This document shows, piece after piece, positions 17,838 through 27,714 of a DNA stretch of 64,000 bases (positions within the stretch are counted from its first letter, which is position 1; every line of letters begins with the position of its first letter). Where the stretch lies: assembly GCA_029260515.1 (NCBI GenBank), contig JAJDDC010000040.1, positions 310,001 through 374,000 of the forward strand, given 5' to 3'. A program made the translations under genes and the position numbers. The stretch comes from Phycisphaerales bacterium. GTDB taxonomy: Bacteria > Planctomycetota > Phycisphaerae > Phycisphaerales > UBA1924. The notes under the pieces are model-generated. The model saw nothing but the letters and a program-made list of their open reading frames with translations, was not told the origin of the DNA and did not search any database.

Positions 17838-18923
17838 ATGAGCACACTCGAACTCCCCCCCACCATCGACACCAAGATCCACCCCGCCGTCGGCGCGTGG
17901 GAACTGCCCGAGTTCGTCTCGGAGGACCAGCTTCCGAGTCGCGAGGGTGACCGGATCATCCAGTTCCGCGAGGCCCTCCGCGAGGCCATGAGCGAGGAGA
18001 TGCGCCGCGACAAGCGGGTCTTCCTCATCGGCGAGGAAGTCGCCGAGTACAACGGCGCCTACAAGATCTCCCAGGGCATGCTCGACGAGTTCGGGCCCAA
18101 ACGCATCATCGACTCCCCCATCTCCGAGAACGGCTTCGCCGGCACCTGCATCGGCGCCGCCATGGCCGGCCTGCGACCCATCGTCGAGTTCATGAGCTGG
18201 TCGTTCTCGCTCGTCGCCGCCGACCCGATCCTCAACAACGCCCCCAAGATGCTCTACATGTCCGGCGGCCAGTGGGGCTGCCCCATCGTCTTCCGCGGCA
18301 ACGACGGCGCCGGCGGCCAGCTCGGCTCCACACACTCCTGGTGCGTCGAGGGCCTGTACGCCAACGTCCCGGGCATGAAGATGGTCATCCCGTCCAACCC
18401 CTACGACGCCAAGGGCCTGCTCAAGACCGCCATCCGCGACCCGGACCCCACCTTCTTCCTCGAGTCCGAGCGCATGCTCGGCGACAAGGCCCACGTGCCC
18501 GAGGAGGAGTACTACATCCCCTTCGGGCGCGCACGAAAGGTGCGCGAGGGCGACGCGTGCACCTTGGTCTCGTTCGGGCGCCCGGTGAACTTCTGCATCG
18601 AGGCCGCCGAGGCGCTCGCCGCCGACGGCATAGAGGTGGACCTGCTCGACATGCGGACGATCCGCCCCCTGGACATCGACTCGATCGTCGAGAGCCTCAA
18701 GCGGACCAACCGGGCCGTGGTCGTCGATCAGTCCTGGCCATTCGCGGGGATCTCCAGCGAGGTCATCACGCAGATCACCGAGCACGCCTTCGACTGGCTC
18801 GACGCCCCGCCGGTGCGGGTCAACACGCGCGATGTGCCGACGCCGTACGCCAAGCCGCTGGAGTACGACTACCTGCCCAATCCCGAGCGGATCGCCGAGG
18901 CCGTGCGCCGCGTCATCGCCTGA
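17838..18923 (+). CDS. pdhB: Pyruvate dehydrogenase E1 component, beta subunit
   Basis: 361 residues. This is the transketolase-type beta subunit that forms the E1 heterotetramer with pdhA. Conserved patterns include GEEVAEYNGAYKISQGM, RIIDSPISENGFAGTCIGAAMAGLRP, the EFMSWSF strand and the C-terminal domain starting near EGDACTLVSFG with MRTIRPLD. It has an N-terminal extension of about 35 residues before the core. It lies 40 bases after the TIR gene and 22 bases before the FMN reductase gene. Confidence 0.96.
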   Translation: MSTLELPPTIDTKIHPAVGAWELPEFVSEDQLPSREGDRIIQFREALREAMSEEMRRDKRVFLIGEEVAEYNGAYKISQGMLDEFGPKRIIDSPISENGFAGTCIGAAMAGLRPIVEFMSWSFSLVAADPILNNAPKMLYMSGGQWGCPIVFRGNDGAGGQLGSTHSWCVEGLYANVPGMKMVIPSNPYDAKGLLKTAIRDPDPTFFLESERMLGDKAHVPEEEYYIPFGRARKVREGDACTLVSFGRPVNFCIEAAEALAADGIEVDLLDMRTIRPLDIDSIVESLKRTNRAVVVDQSWPFAGISSEVITQITEHAFDWLDAPPVRVNTRDVPTPYAKPLEYDYLPNPERIAEAVRRVIA

Positions 18924-18944
18924 TTCACCCAGACGGAGTCCACC

Positions 18945-19526
18945 ATGAAGGTGCTTGCGTTCACCGGCTCCATGCGGGCCACCTCGATCAACCGCCGCCT
19001 GATGCTGCTCGCGTCCGACCGACTCAAGGAGCGCGGCGCCGACGTCACCGAGGTCCAGCTCCGCGACCTCAAGCTCCCCATGTTCGACGAGGACATGGAG
19101 ACAGCCCTCAAGTCCAAGGGCGAGCCGATGCCCGAGCCGGTCGTCAGGATCCAGGACCTGATGCTCGCGTGCGACGCGATGCTGATCGCCAGCCCCGAGT
19201 ACAACGGGTCGCTCTCGCCCGCGCTCAAGAACGCGATCGACTGGTGCTCCCGACGGTCCGATGACAAGGGCGGCCTCGCCTGCTACCGCGATAAGGTCGC
19301 CGGCATCATGGCCACTTCCGGCGGGCGCCTGGGCGGCATCCGCGGCCTGCCCGAGGTCCGGCGCATCCTCTCGGGCATCGGCGTGACCGTCATCCCCCAG
19401 GACTTCGCATGCCCGGGGGCCCCGGCGGACCCCAACGCCGCAGGCTGGCCCGACGACGCGACGCTCAAGGGCGCCCACCGCGTCGCCGATGCGCTGTACG
19501 ACGCGACCAAGGCCCTGAGGGCCTGA
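18945..19526 (+). CDS. NAD(P)H-dependent FMN reductase family protein
   Basis: 193 residues of flavodoxin-like fold. The phosphate loop of the flavin site is FTGSMRATSINRRL (residues 5-18), and the second motif SPEYNGSLSPALKNAIDW is diagnostic for NADPH-dependent FMN reductases (ArsH/ChrR type). It sits between pdhB and the E2 gene in the same direction with short gaps. A role linked to redox balance around pyruvate oxidation is inferred from position only. Confidence 0.88.
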   Translation: MKVLAFTGSMRATSINRRLMLLASDRLKERGADVTEVQLRDLKLPMFDEDMETALKSKGEPMPEPVVRIQDLMLACDAMLIASPEYNGSLSPALKNAIDWCSRRSDDKGGLACYRDKVAGIMATSGGRLGGIRGLPEVRRILSGIGVTVIPQDFACPGAPADPNAAGWPDDATLKGAHRVADALYDATKALRA

Positions 19527-19586
19527 CCGCCCCGCCGCCCACTAGAATCGCCCGCGACCGCCCGAGACGCCCGAGGACGACGACCC

Positions 19587-20990
19587 ATGCCCATCGAGAT
19601 CACCATGCCACGCCTCTCCGACACCATGGAGCAGGGCACGGTCGTCAAGTGGCACGTCAAGGAGGGCGACAGCGTCTCCTCGGGCGACGTCATCGCCGAC
19701 ATCGAGACCGACAAGGCGACGATGGAGCTCGAGTGCTTTGACGACGGCACCGTCGCCAAGCTCGTCGCGCCCGAGGGAGAGAACGTGCCCATCGGTGGCG
19801 TGATCGCGATCATCGCCGAGGAGGGCGAGAGCGTCGAGTCCGTGTCGGGCGGCGCGTCCATGGGCGAGAAGAAGCCCAGCGCCAAGAACCAGTCCGCCGA
19901 CGCCGAGTCTGAGCAAGGCGAAGGCCTGGGTTCGGGCGCACCCAGCGCGACCGCTGTCGCCAACGCCACAACGGCGGGTTCGGCTTCCACCAGCGCCCCC
20001 GCCCCGTCGAACAACGGCGCCTCTGGCGACCGCGTCTTCGCCTCCCCCCTTGCCCGCAAGCTCGCAGACGAGCGCGGCGTGGACCTCTCGACCATCAACG
20101 GCTCGGGCCCCTCGGGCCGCATTGTCAAGGCCGACGTCGAGGCCGCCGGCGCGGGGAGCAGGACCACCGCCCCCTCGCGTCCCGCCGACACAACGCTCGT
20201 CGCCGCCGGCGTCTCGGGCGCCCCCGAACCCGCGCCCCTGGCCGTCGGCGCCGCGCTCGAAGACAAGACCGTCGCGCTTTCCAACATGCGGGCGACCATC
20301 GCCCGCCGCCTCGTCGAATCCAAGTCCACCATCCCCCACTCCCAGGTCACCCTCAGCGCCCGCCTCGACGCGCTCGAATCCCTGCGTGCCCAGCTCAACG
20401 AGCAGCTCATCCCCCAGGGCGTGAAGCTGAGCGTCAACGACTTCCTCGTCCGCGCCTGCGCCACCGCGATGCACGAGCACCCGTTTGTCAACGCCTCGTG
20501 GATGGAGGCCAAGCAGGGACAGAACCCGAGCATCCAGCTGCACGCACGGGTGAATGTCGGCGTCGCCGTCGCCCTGCCCGAGGAGCGCGGTGGCGGGCTC
20601 GTCGTCGCGACCATCCGCGACGCCGACCGCATCGGCCTGCGTCAGATCTCCACCGACACCAAACGCCTCGCCAAGAAGGCCCGGGAGAAGGGGCTGACTG
20701 TCGAAGAAATGTCCGACTCGACCTTCACGATCTCCAACCTGGGCATGTTCGGCGTGGACCACTTCACCGCCATCATCAACCCGCCCAACGCCGCCATCCT
20801 CGCCGTCGGACGCGCGATCGAGAAACCGTTCATCGAGACGAACGAGGACGGCGAGCCCGAGCTGGTCGTGGGCCTGGAGATGTCGATGACGATGTCCTCG
20901 GACCACCGCATCATCGACGGCGCCATGGCCGCCCAGTACCTGGGCACGGTCAAGCAGCTGCTCGAGAACCCGGCGACGCTGCTGGTCTGA
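19587..20990 (+). CDS. pdhC: Dihydrolipoamide acetyltransferase E2 component
   Basis: 467 residues. The lipoyl domain (1-80) has its lipoylation lysine in [11 protein letters not shown] (Lys43). A Pro/Ala/Ser linker follows, then the peripheral subunit-binding domain (about 148-185, [17 protein letters not shown] and [12 protein letters not shown]), a second linker, and the catalytic domain ending with [10 protein letters not shown], where His440 and Asp444 are the acetyl-transfer residues. It has a single lipoyl domain. No E3 gene is present in the window, so dihydrolipoamide dehydrogenase must be encoded elsewhere. Confidence 0.94.
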   Translation: MPIEITMPRLSDTMEQGTVVKWHVKEGDSVSSGDVIADIETDKATMELECFDDGTVAKLVAPEGENVPIGGVIAIIAEEGESVESVSGGASMGEKKPSAKNQSADAESEQGEGLGSGAPSATAVANATTAGSASTSAPAPSNNGASGDRVFASPLARKLADERGVDLSTINGSGPSGRIVKADVEAAGAGSRTTAPSRPADTTLVAAGVSGAPEPAPLAVGAALEDKTVALSNMRATIARRLVESKSTIPHSQVTLSARLDALESLRAQLNEQLIPQGVKLSVNDFLVRACATAMHEHPFVNASWMEAKQGQNPSIQLHARVNVGVAVALPEERGGGLVVATIRDADRIGLRQISTDTKRLAKKAREKGLTVEEMSDSTFTISNLGMFGVDHFTAIINPPNAAILAVGRAIEKPFIETNEDGEPELVVGLEMSMTMSSDHRIIDGAMAAQYLGTVKQLLENPATLLV

Positions 20991-21011
20991 CACGCCGCCA
21001 TCGGAGGTCCC

Positions 21012-21389
21012 GTGCTTCCGCAGATGGACGATGCGCACGAAGACCCCGAGGCATCGGGCGATGCTCCTGTTGGTTCTCCTACGCGGCCTCGCCGCAGAAT
21101 CTACAAGTTTCTCCTCGTTGTGGTGTCGGTCTTCCTCGTCTTGTTTGCGCTCTTCGCGTTCGTCACCGCCGCGCTGTCAGGACTGCCGATCCTCTTGAGA
21201 GTGTTCTTTGTAGTCATCGGATTCGTGACCCTCATATTCGCGCGATCATTCTGGCGGACCAAGGACGACGACCCCGACCCCCCGGCCGACGGCGATGGAG
21301 GCGGCCCGGACACAGGTGTCTTCGCAGCCGCGGTGCTCTTCAACACACAGTCGTCGATGGGCACGCCGCACGGCTGGGGCGCCCGATAG
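21012..21389 (+). CDS. Small two-helix membrane protein, function unknown
   Basis: 125 residues from a GTG 21 bases after the E2 stop, with GGAGG just upstream. Two hydrophobic helices (about 33-60 and 63-80) join a Pro/Arg-rich N-terminus and an acidic Asp/Pro/Gly tail. Base composition is lower in GC than the flanking genes. No family is recognised. Confidence 0.55.
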   Translation: MLPQMDDAHEDPEASGDAPVGSPTRPRRRIYKFLLVVVSVFLVLFALFAFVTAALSGLPILLRVFFVVIGFVTLIFARSFWRTKDDDPDPPADGDGGGPDTGVFAAAVLFNTQSSMGTPHGWGAR

Positions 21390-21489
21390 CCCCCCAGCAC
21401 TCTCCCCAAGGCCGGTTGGCGCCCGCTTACTCCCCGATCACGGAAGAAGACCTCCACCGATCCCGTATACCCTGGTGACGGAGGATCTT

Positions 21490-21933
21490 GTGACCTCACC
21501 GAACACCACCAGGCCCGACCACGGGCTCAGCATCTCGGGCCCCGGCCTCGACGAGGGTCCGCGCCCGCTCATCGGCCCCGACGGCCTCATGGACGACGCC
21601 CGCGCCATCGCCCGGCGCGAGGACGACGAGCACCGCGAGGCCCGCGCCCTGGTCCGCCGCCTAGTCGTCGCCTTCGTGCTCACGATCGGGCTGATGGCCT
21701 CGTTCGTCGTCCTCGTCGCCGAGCTGGACGTCCACGTCCCGCCGATCGTCTTCCTGCTCTCGTTCGCCGCCATCGCGGTCGGCACGCTGCTCACGCTCCT
21801 GCCCACCGCGAAGCCCGGACGCAAGCCCGAGGCGCCCTGCGGGTGCGCTGACGACGAAGATGGGCGCCCGATCGGCTGCTGCTCGGGCCCGCGCCCGCTG
21901 CGGATGTTCCGCGACGACCAGCCCGCCGGCTGA
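21490..21933 (+). CDS. Two-helix membrane protein with Cys-rich tail
   Basis: 147 residues. GTG 21490 is chosen over the in-frame GTG at 21475 because GGAGG sits 5-6 bases before it. A charged N-terminal region (ARREDDEHREARALVRR) leads into two hydrophobic helices (about 60-80 and 90-110). A tail with four cysteines follows (CGCADDEDGRPIGCCSG), which could bind metal. No family is recognised. Confidence 0.55.
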   Translation: MTSPNTTRPDHGLSISGPGLDEGPRPLIGPDGLMDDARAIARREDDEHREARALVRRLVVAFVLTIGLMASFVVLVAELDVHVPPIVFLLSFAAIAVGTLLTLLPTAKPGRKPEAPCGCADDEDGRPIGCCSGPRPLRMFRDDQPAG

Positions 21934-22023
21934 GCCCGCCGAGTGTTCCCCCGGCGCGGCTGGACAAACCCACGAACCGATCTATTGTCACGGTTCCCCC
22001 CTAGAGGTTCCGCGCAGGGTCCG

Positions 22024-23844
22024 ATGTCGCCCACGTCCCCACTCGACCGGTACACGCCCGCCCTCGTCACCACTCTGCGCAAGGGGTATCCGCCGCGAGC
22101 CCTCGCCGCCGACCTGCTCGCCGGTCTCACAGTCGCCATCATCGCGATGCCCCTGGCGATGGCACTGGGCATCGCGAGCATCCCCGCCGATGTCGCCGCC
22201 GACCTCCAACAGATCCACCCCTGGCTCACCCCCCCGGCGATGGGCCTGTTCACGGCAGTCGTCGCGGGCTGCATCATCTCCGCCCTCGGCGGCTCGCACG
22301 TCCAGATCGGCGGGCCCACCGCGGCGTTCATCCCCATCGTCTACGGCGTTGCCAGCGTCCATGGCTACCAGGGCTTGGCTGCCGCCACAATCATGGCCGG
22401 TGTCATCGTCATCCTCATGGGCCTCTTCCGCTTCGGCGCCCTGATCAAGTTCATCCCCTACCCCGTCATCACAGGCTTCACCGCCGGCATCGCCGTCACC
22501 ATCCTCGCAAGCCAGCTCAAGGACCTCGTGGGCCTGAGCGTCCTCGCCGCCGACGGCTCGCCAGGCGCCGTCCCCGCCGAGTTTGTCCCCAAGCTCCGCG
22601 CCCTGGCGTCCAACGCGCACACGATCAGCTGGCACGCCGCCGGCGTCGGCGTCGGGTCGCTCGCCGTGCTCGTCGTGCTACGCCGATTCCTGCCCCGCGT
22701 GCCGGGCGCCATCGTCGTCGTCATCCTCGGCGCGGTGCTCGTCTGGACGACGGGCTGGTCCGGGATGCACACGCCCATCGGCGACCACGCCCGCCCACTG
22801 CTCGAGACCATCGGCACGCGCTTCGGTGGCATCCCCAGCTCGCTCCCGGCTCCCCACGCCCCGAGCTTCTCCTGGACCAGCCTCCCCGATCTCATCCCCG
22901 CCGCCACCACGATCGCCATCCTGTGCTCGATCGAGAGCCTGCTCTCGGCCGTCGTCGCCGACGGCATGACCGGGCGCCGCCATCACTCCGACCAGGAACT
23001 CGTCGCCCAGGGCCTGGCCAACATGGTCAGCCCGCTGTTCTTCGGCCTGCCCGCGACGGGCGCCATCGCCCGCACCGCCGCCAACATCAAGTCCGGCGCC
23101 CGCTCGCCCCTGGCCGGCGTGCTGCACGCGCTATTCATCCTCGCGTTCATGCTCGCCGCCGCCCCCCTCGCGAGCCTCATCCCCCTGCCCACGCTCGCCG
23201 CGATCCTCATCCTCGTCGCCTGGAACATCGCCGAGATCGACCACTTCCGCGCCCTGCTCCGCGCCCCGCGCCCGGACATGCTCGTGCTGCTCACGACCTT
23301 CGGCCTCACAGTCTTCACCGACCTCACCCTCGGCGTCGGCGTCGGGATGGTCCTCGCCTCGTTCCTCTTCATGAAGCGCATGTCCGACCTGGGCGCGATC
23401 AACGGCATGCGCAAGGGCATGGAGACCGGACGCGAGCCCGAAACCTACGACGCCAAGGACCCGGCACAGCTCGCCGATGTCAACATCCCCCACGGTGTCG
23501 AGGTCTTCGAGGTCAACGGCCCCTTCTTCTTCGGCGTCGCCGACCGCCTCAAGGACGTACTCGACCAGCTCGAACGCCCGCCGAAGGTCTTCATCCTCCG
23601 CATGCGCTACGTCCCGCACATCGATGCGACCGGCCTGCACGCCCTCGAAGAGTTCATCGCCAAGTGCCGCCGCCAGGACACCACGCTGCTCCTCGGCGGC
23701 GTCCACGCCCACCCCATGTTCGAGATGACACGCTCGGGCATGGTCGATCGGATAGGCGTCGAGAATATGTTCGACAATCTCGACGACGCGCTCGCAAGAG
23801 CCAGGATGCTGATCGGAGACCCGGAGGTCACGCCAGCAGTTTGA
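22024..23844 (+). CDS. SulP-family anion transporter with STAS domain
   Basis: 606 residues. The sulfate-permease-type membrane domain begins at DLLAGLTVAIIAMPLAMALGIA and includes the GGSHVQIGGPTAAF loop and GLPATGAIARTAANIKSGA, both typical of SulP proteins. The C-terminal STAS domain (about 490-600, VNIPHGVEVFEVNGPFFFG and MRYVPHIDATGLHALEEF) carries the DATG loop. The substrate could be sulfate, bicarbonate or another anion. ATG 22024 is used because the longer frame adds unconserved residues. The end overlaps the convergent gene by 17 bases. Confidence 0.92.
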   Translation: MSPTSPLDRYTPALVTTLRKGYPPRALAADLLAGLTVAIIAMPLAMALGIASIPADVAADLQQIHPWLTPPAMGLFTAVVAGCIISALGGSHVQIGGPTAAFIPIVYGVASVHGYQGLAAATIMAGVIVILMGLFRFGALIKFIPYPVITGFTAGIAVTILASQLKDLVGLSVLAADGSPGAVPAEFVPKLRALASNAHTISWHAAGVGVGSLAVLVVLRRFLPRVPGAIVVVILGAVLVWTTGWSGMHTPIGDHARPLLETIGTRFGGIPSSLPAPHAPSFSWTSLPDLIPAATTIAILCSIESLLSAVVADGMTGRRHHSDQELVAQGLANMVSPLFFGLPATGAIARTAANIKSGARSPLAGVLHALFILAFMLAAAPLASLIPLPTLAAILILVAWNIAEIDHFRALLRAPRPDMLVLLTTFGLTVFTDLTLGVGVGMVLASFLFMKRMSDLGAINGMRKGMETGREPETYDAKDPAQLADVNIPHGVEVFEVNGPFFFGVADRLKDVLDQLERPPKVFILRMRYVPHIDATGLHALEEFIAKCRRQDTTLLLGGVHAHPMFEMTRSGMVDRIGVENMFDNLDDALARARMLIGDPEVTPAV

Positions 23845-24118
23845 GCAGGGTCGCCGCCGCTGCGAACACTGCGACAAGGACGATGCTCAGCTTCAGGAGC
23901 GTCTTGTCGGCCCGCTCCAAGCGGGGCGAGCGTCGCGGTGGTGGGCCAGGGTTTCGCTGGAGTGAAACCAGAACTTCGAGCGGATGCCCGCACTCGGGGC
24001 ACACGGGCGCCTCACCGCCGAACGTCAGATCCCGCAGGTTGTACGAGCACTTCGGGCACGCCACGCGCCTCCCCCGGAAGTACGCCTCCAGCAGCGCATT
24101 GTCCCGTCCCCCCTCCAT
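23828..24118 (-). CDS. Small zinc-ribbon membrane protein
   Basis: 96 residues: a zinc ribbon (CPKCSYNLRDL...CPECG, residues 21-43), a basic Pro/Arg linker, and one C-terminal transmembrane helix (about 74-95). The same CxxCxxxL..L...CPECG module occurs in three other proteins of this window. It starts 4 bases after the prfB stop and is probably co-transcribed with it. The function is unknown. Confidence 0.65.
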   Translation of the reverse strand: MEGGRDNALLEAYFRGRRVACPKCSYNLRDLTFGGEAPVCPECGHPLEVLVSLQRNPGPPPRRSPRLERADKTLLKLSIVLVAVFAAAATLLKLLA

Positions 24119-24122
24119 CGCC

Positions 24123-25233
24123 TCACCCCTTTTCGGACCGCCTCCGCTTCAACTCCGCGTCGATGAACCCGCCCAGGTCCCCGTCGAGCACCACCTGCGG
24201 CGAGCCCGACTCGAAGCTCGTCCGGTGGTCCTTCACCCGGTTGTCGTAGATGACATAGCTGCGGATCTGCGTCCCCCACCCCCGCTGCTCGATCTTCCCG
24301 CCCGCGGCCTCCAGGATCTCCCGCTCACGCTCCTCCTCGGCCATCTGCTCGATCTTCGCCTGCAGGATCGACAACGCCTGCTTGCGGTTCTGCGGCATCT
24401 CTTTGTGCGTGCTCGAGACCACCTGGATCCCCGTCGGGATGTGCGTGATCCGCACCGCCGAGGCGACCTTGTTCACGTTCTGCCCGCCCGGCCCGCTCGA
24501 GCGTGCGAAGACCACGATGTCCAGGTCCCGGTCCGGGATCTCGACCTCGACGTCCTCGAACTCGGGCGTCACGTCAACCGTCGCGAAGCTCGTCTGACGC
24601 TTGCCCTGCGAGTTGAACGGGCTGACCCGTGCCAGGCGGTGCGTCCCCCGCTCGCACGCGAGCATGCCGAACGAGAACGCCCCCTTGACGTGCAGCGTCA
24701 CGTGGTCGATACCGACCTCGGTGCCGAACGACTTGCTGACCTCCTCGACCTTCCACCCCTGCTTCTCGCAGTAGTAGAGGTACATCCGGAAGAGCATCTC
24801 CGCCCAGTCGTTGGCCTCGGTCCCGCCGTCGCCCGCCGAGATCGACAGGAAGCAGTCCCGGTGGTCGTGCTTGCCGCCCAGCAGCGACTGCGTCTCCACC
24901 CGGTCCATCTTGCGCTGGAGGTTGAAGAGCTTCTCGTCCGCCTCGGCGAGCAGCTCGGCATCCCCCTCCTCACGGCTCATCTCGTACGCGAGCTTCGCGT
25001 CCTCGAACTCGCCCACGACCTCCTTGAGCGGGGTCACCTGGGCCTTGACGACCTTCAGCTCGCCGACGATCTTCTTGGCCTTCTCCTGGTCGTCCCAGAG
25101 GTCCGGGGCGCCCATCCGCTCCTCGAGACCCGCGAGCTTGATCAGCTTGCCGTCGTAGTCAAAGAGAGTCGCGGATTGTCAAGATCCGCGCCTCGAGGTC
25201 GCTGATGACGTTCTGGTGTGCTTCGAGCTTCAT
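24123..25233 (-). CDS. prfB: Peptide chain release factor 2, expressed by +1 programmed frameshift
   Basis: Releases peptides at UGA/UAA. The real start is ATG 25233. After 24 codons an in-frame TGA (25159-25161) occurs in the classic slippery context CTT-TGA-C, and a +1 shift continues as DYDGKLIKLAGLEERMGAPDLW, giving 369 residues, the normal RF2 length. The RF2-specific recognition motif SPF (RVSPFNSQG) and the catalytic GGQ (SGPGGQNVNK) are present. This autoregulatory frameshift senses RF2 level. Unlike E. coli, no AGGGGG stimulator lies just before the shift site (the bases there are CGCGACTCT). Confidence 0.96.
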
Positions 25234-25392
25234 GCCTGGCTCCGTCGGTTGGTGGGGAGTCTAGGTCCCCGCAAAGCCCGTACAGATACCCCCACACCGC
25301 GCCCCCGGGCGAGAAAACTCTCTCCCCCCGCGCCAACACCAGCCACGGGCGGCGTTCGATCCCGGGAGCCACCCCCCCCAAGGAGACCCGCG

Positions 25393-26571
25393 ATGACCCG
25401 AACCACCAGAGCCCTCGCCCCCCTCGCCCTGGCCTGCCTGGTGCTCGCGGCGCCCGCCGCCCCGGCCCAGGACGCACGCACCACCATCGCCGAGGCCGAG
25501 CGTGGAGGTGCGATCAATATCAACTTCCCGGGCGGAACCATGACCGAGTTTGTCGCCGCATTGAAAGCTGGAGTCCACGGGCCGTTGAATGTTCTGCTCC
25601 GCGGAGACGCCGCCACGCTCGAGGTCCCACCGATGGACCTCAAGATGGTCTCGATCCACACCGCCCTGCAACTCGCCAAGCCCCATGACAGCGTCGAAAC
25701 GAACCCGGACGGCTCGAGTACCCACTACACCAGTCAACTCGCCAAGATCGGCGGCGATGATCGTGCGGCCGCGCCTGTGTTCATCATCAGCGCAACGCAG
25801 CGTTCGTTTACCCCGGCGCCGGAAGCCGCGCAACGCCACGAACCGGCGTCGCGCATCGAGGTCTACTCCCTTGAGAAACTGGTCGAGAACGACGCGGACG
25901 TCAAGAAACTCCTGGCAGCGATCGACACGGCACTCGCCCTGCGCGAGAGCGATCGTCCAACCGAAATCAAATACCACCACGACACCTCCTTGCTCATCGT
26001 CAGGGGCTCGCCAGAACAGGTTCAGACGATCGAGCGCGTGATCGGTCGATACCATGACACGAGCTCAACGAGAGAGAACGAGCGTTACGAGCACGCCATC
26101 AGCCTTTCTGAGCAGAAGGCCGAACTGATCGAGCGCCGTGCCGAGATGCAGCGCGCCGAGGCAGAGTTTGAGATGGGCGTGGAGCATGTAAAAGCGATCA
26201 AGCAGCTCGCCGAGAAGAAGATGTCCTCCCAGCTAGATGTTCTGCAGGCCGAGATGAACCTGCGGATGCAAGAGGCCGGCATCCAGGCCGCCCGCGCCCG
26301 CTACGAAGCCGCCCAGGAGAAGATGGCGTTGCTTGCTGCGAGCATGGCCACTCGGGCTTCCACGCCAAACACATACGCGCTGCCCTCCACTCGTCTGCAA
26401 ATATCTGTCTCCGAGACGCTCAGCGCGATCGCCGGGATCTCCCCGCACATCACGGCCGTAGAATCGGTCATGGAGGGCGACGGCAATACGCCCGCCGTGA
26501 AAGTCAACGCCGACGAGGAAGGACACGCGGTTGTCGCACGCGTCATCGGCGCCATCTCGGGCCGCGGATAG
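25393..26571 (+). CDS. Secreted coiled-coil protein with secretin-like N-terminal domain
   Basis: 392 residues from an ATG preceded by AAGGAG. A signal peptide (LALACLVLAAPAAPAQ) is followed by ININFPGGTMTEFVAALKA, which resembles the STN/secretin short N-terminal fold. A second such unit is near residues 165-215 (IEVYSLEKLVEN..., TSLLIVRGSPEQVQTIERVI). A long coiled coil covers about 225-320 (EQKAELIERRAEMQRAEAEF). A C-terminal beta segment ends the protein. It could be a periplasmic partner in a secretion or pilus apparatus, but no secretin barrel is present. It directly precedes an ECF sigma factor gene. Confidence 0.6.
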   Translation: MTRTTRALAPLALACLVLAAPAAPAQDARTTIAEAERGGAININFPGGTMTEFVAALKAGVHGPLNVLLRGDAATLEVPPMDLKMVSIHTALQLAKPHDSVETNPDGSSTHYTSQLAKIGGDDRAAAPVFIISATQRSFTPAPEAAQRHEPASRIEVYSLEKLVENDADVKKLLAAIDTALALRESDRPTEIKYHHDTSLLIVRGSPEQVQTIERVIGRYHDTSSTRENERYEHAISLSEQKAELIERRAEMQRAEAEFEMGVEHVKAIKQLAEKKMSSQLDVLQAEMNLRMQEAGIQAARARYEAAQEKMALLAASMATRASTPNTYALPSTRLQISVSETLSAIAGISPHITAVESVMEGDGNTPAVKVNADEEGHAVVARVIGAISGRG

Positions 26572-26644
26572 GCACACGCTCACGAGCTGGATCGCTGCGC
26601 ACGTGCCCGCACCAAGCCCCACGAAATCCGTCGCCGCCGCGGCC

Positions 26645-27190
26645 ATGGTGCAAACCCAGCCCGGCGGCGGCGGCGTGCGCACCCTCACCCGCGCTATCGC
26701 ACGTGGCGACGAGGCCGCGTTCGAACGCTTCTACCACGACTGGTTTGAGACCGCATACGCCATGGCCCGCACGCTCACCCGCCGCGACGAATCTTTCTGC
26801 CTCGACGTCGTCCAGGACGCCATGATGAAAGCCGCCCGATCCATGAAGCCGATCGACACGCACGAGCAGCTCACCGCCTGGGTCCGGCGCGTCGTGCACA
26901 CCACCGCCCTCGACCGCCTCCGCGCCGACCGCCGCCGCCTCGCACGCGAGCGGGCGTCGCCCGCACACGCGAACACGCCCTCGCCCCTCGACGAACGCAT
27001 CGAATGGGTCCGCGCCGAGCTGGGCAAGCTCCCGCCCGAAGAACGATCGCTGCTCTCGATGCGCTTCGGGCGCTCGGGCGCCCTGGACACAACCGCCGCC
27101 GCACACGGCATGACCCCGGGCGCGGCCCACGGCCGCATCCGCCGGATCATCGCCCGGATGCGCGACGCCTCCGGAGGAGGAACACCATGA
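26645..27190 (+). CDS. ECF-type RNA polymerase sigma factor
   Basis: About 181 residues. Region 2 (RGDEAAFERFYHDWFETAYAMARTL, read around residues 20-45; DVVQDAMMKAARSM; AWVRRVVHTTALDRLRADRRR) and region 4 (LGKLPPEERSLLSMRFGRSG with TTAAAHGMTPGAAHGRIRRI) are clear. ATG 26645 is a conservative start. An in-frame GTG at 26603, or a start overlapping the preceding gene, is possible. The stop overlaps the next gene's ATG, so sigma and the small membrane protein are co-translated, the usual arrangement of a sigma factor and its regulator. Confidence 0.88.
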   Translation: MVQTQPGGGGVRTLTRAIARGDEAAFERFYHDWFETAYAMARTLTRRDESFCLDVVQDAMMKAARSMKPIDTHEQLTAWVRRVVHTTALDRLRADRRRLARERASPAHANTPSPLDERIEWVRAELGKLPPEERSLLSMRFGRSGALDTTAAAHGMTPGAAHGRIRRIIARMRDASGGGTP

Positions 27191-27666
27191 CCGACCACGA
27201 CCCGATCGAGCTGAGCCCCGCCGCACGAGCCAGACGAGAGGAGATGCTCACCGAACTCAAGCGCGCCGTCCGCGCCCGACGCCGCCGACGGCGCGCCGTG
27301 CAGGGCGCCCTCGCAACCGCCCCTGTACTGCTCGCCGCGCTCGTCCTCGTACTCTCGGCGCGCACGCCGGTGGCGCCCTCCCCGGTCGCGCCGCCGCGTC
27401 CCGTCGGCGTGGCCGAAGCCACCAGCACCAAACCGAACGCTGAGCCGACGCTCACGCACGTCTCGTACGCAACGATCGACGACGATGAGCTGCTCGACCT
27501 GCTGCGCACCGCCGGGCACAACGCGGGCATCGCCCGCATCGGACCGCGCGTCATCGTCACGGGCATGCCCTCCCTCCAGCGGCCCGCCCCGCCGAACGAC
27601 GGGCCCGAACCAGGCGCCGACGCAGCTCCCCACGGGGCGCCGGCGGGATCCGAATCCGCCGCCTGA
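27187..27666 (+). CDS. Membrane protein coupled to the ECF sigma factor (putative anti-sigma role)
   Basis: 159 residues, with GGAGGA upstream and an ATGA overlap with the sigma gene. A 30-residue charged cytoplasmic segment ends in an Arg cluster, followed by one transmembrane helix (about 38-60, ALATAPVLLAALVLVLSA). A Pro-rich periplasmic stretch and a small domain (YATIDDDELLDLLRTAGHNAG, IGPRVIVTGMP) follow. There is no zinc-binding HxxxCxxC anti-sigma motif. Regulation of the sigma factor is inferred from position and topology only. Confidence 0.6.
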   Translation: MTDHDPIELSPAARARREEMLTELKRAVRARRRRRRAVQGALATAPVLLAALVLVLSARTPVAPSPVAPPRPVGVAEATSTKPNAEPTLTHVSYATIDDDELLDLLRTAGHNAGIARIGPRVIVTGMPSLQRPAPPNDGPEPGADAAPHGAPAGSESAA

Positions 27667-27714
27667 CGCGGGCGCAGAAACCGGCCCGCGGCGGCGCCCG
27701 GATAGACTGCGCTC

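Noticed and set aside
25155..25165. Early TGA in prfB could be read as a frameshift mutation or a pseudogene.
   Set aside because: It lies in the conserved CTT-TGA-C programmed-frameshift context at the usual codon position, and the rest of RF2 is intact.
22923..25205. 760-residue plus-strand frame across the end of sulP and opposite prfB.
   Set aside because: It overlaps SulP STAS and RF2 motifs in other frames, has no plausible start, and has an Arg/Pro/Leu-rich composition without domains.
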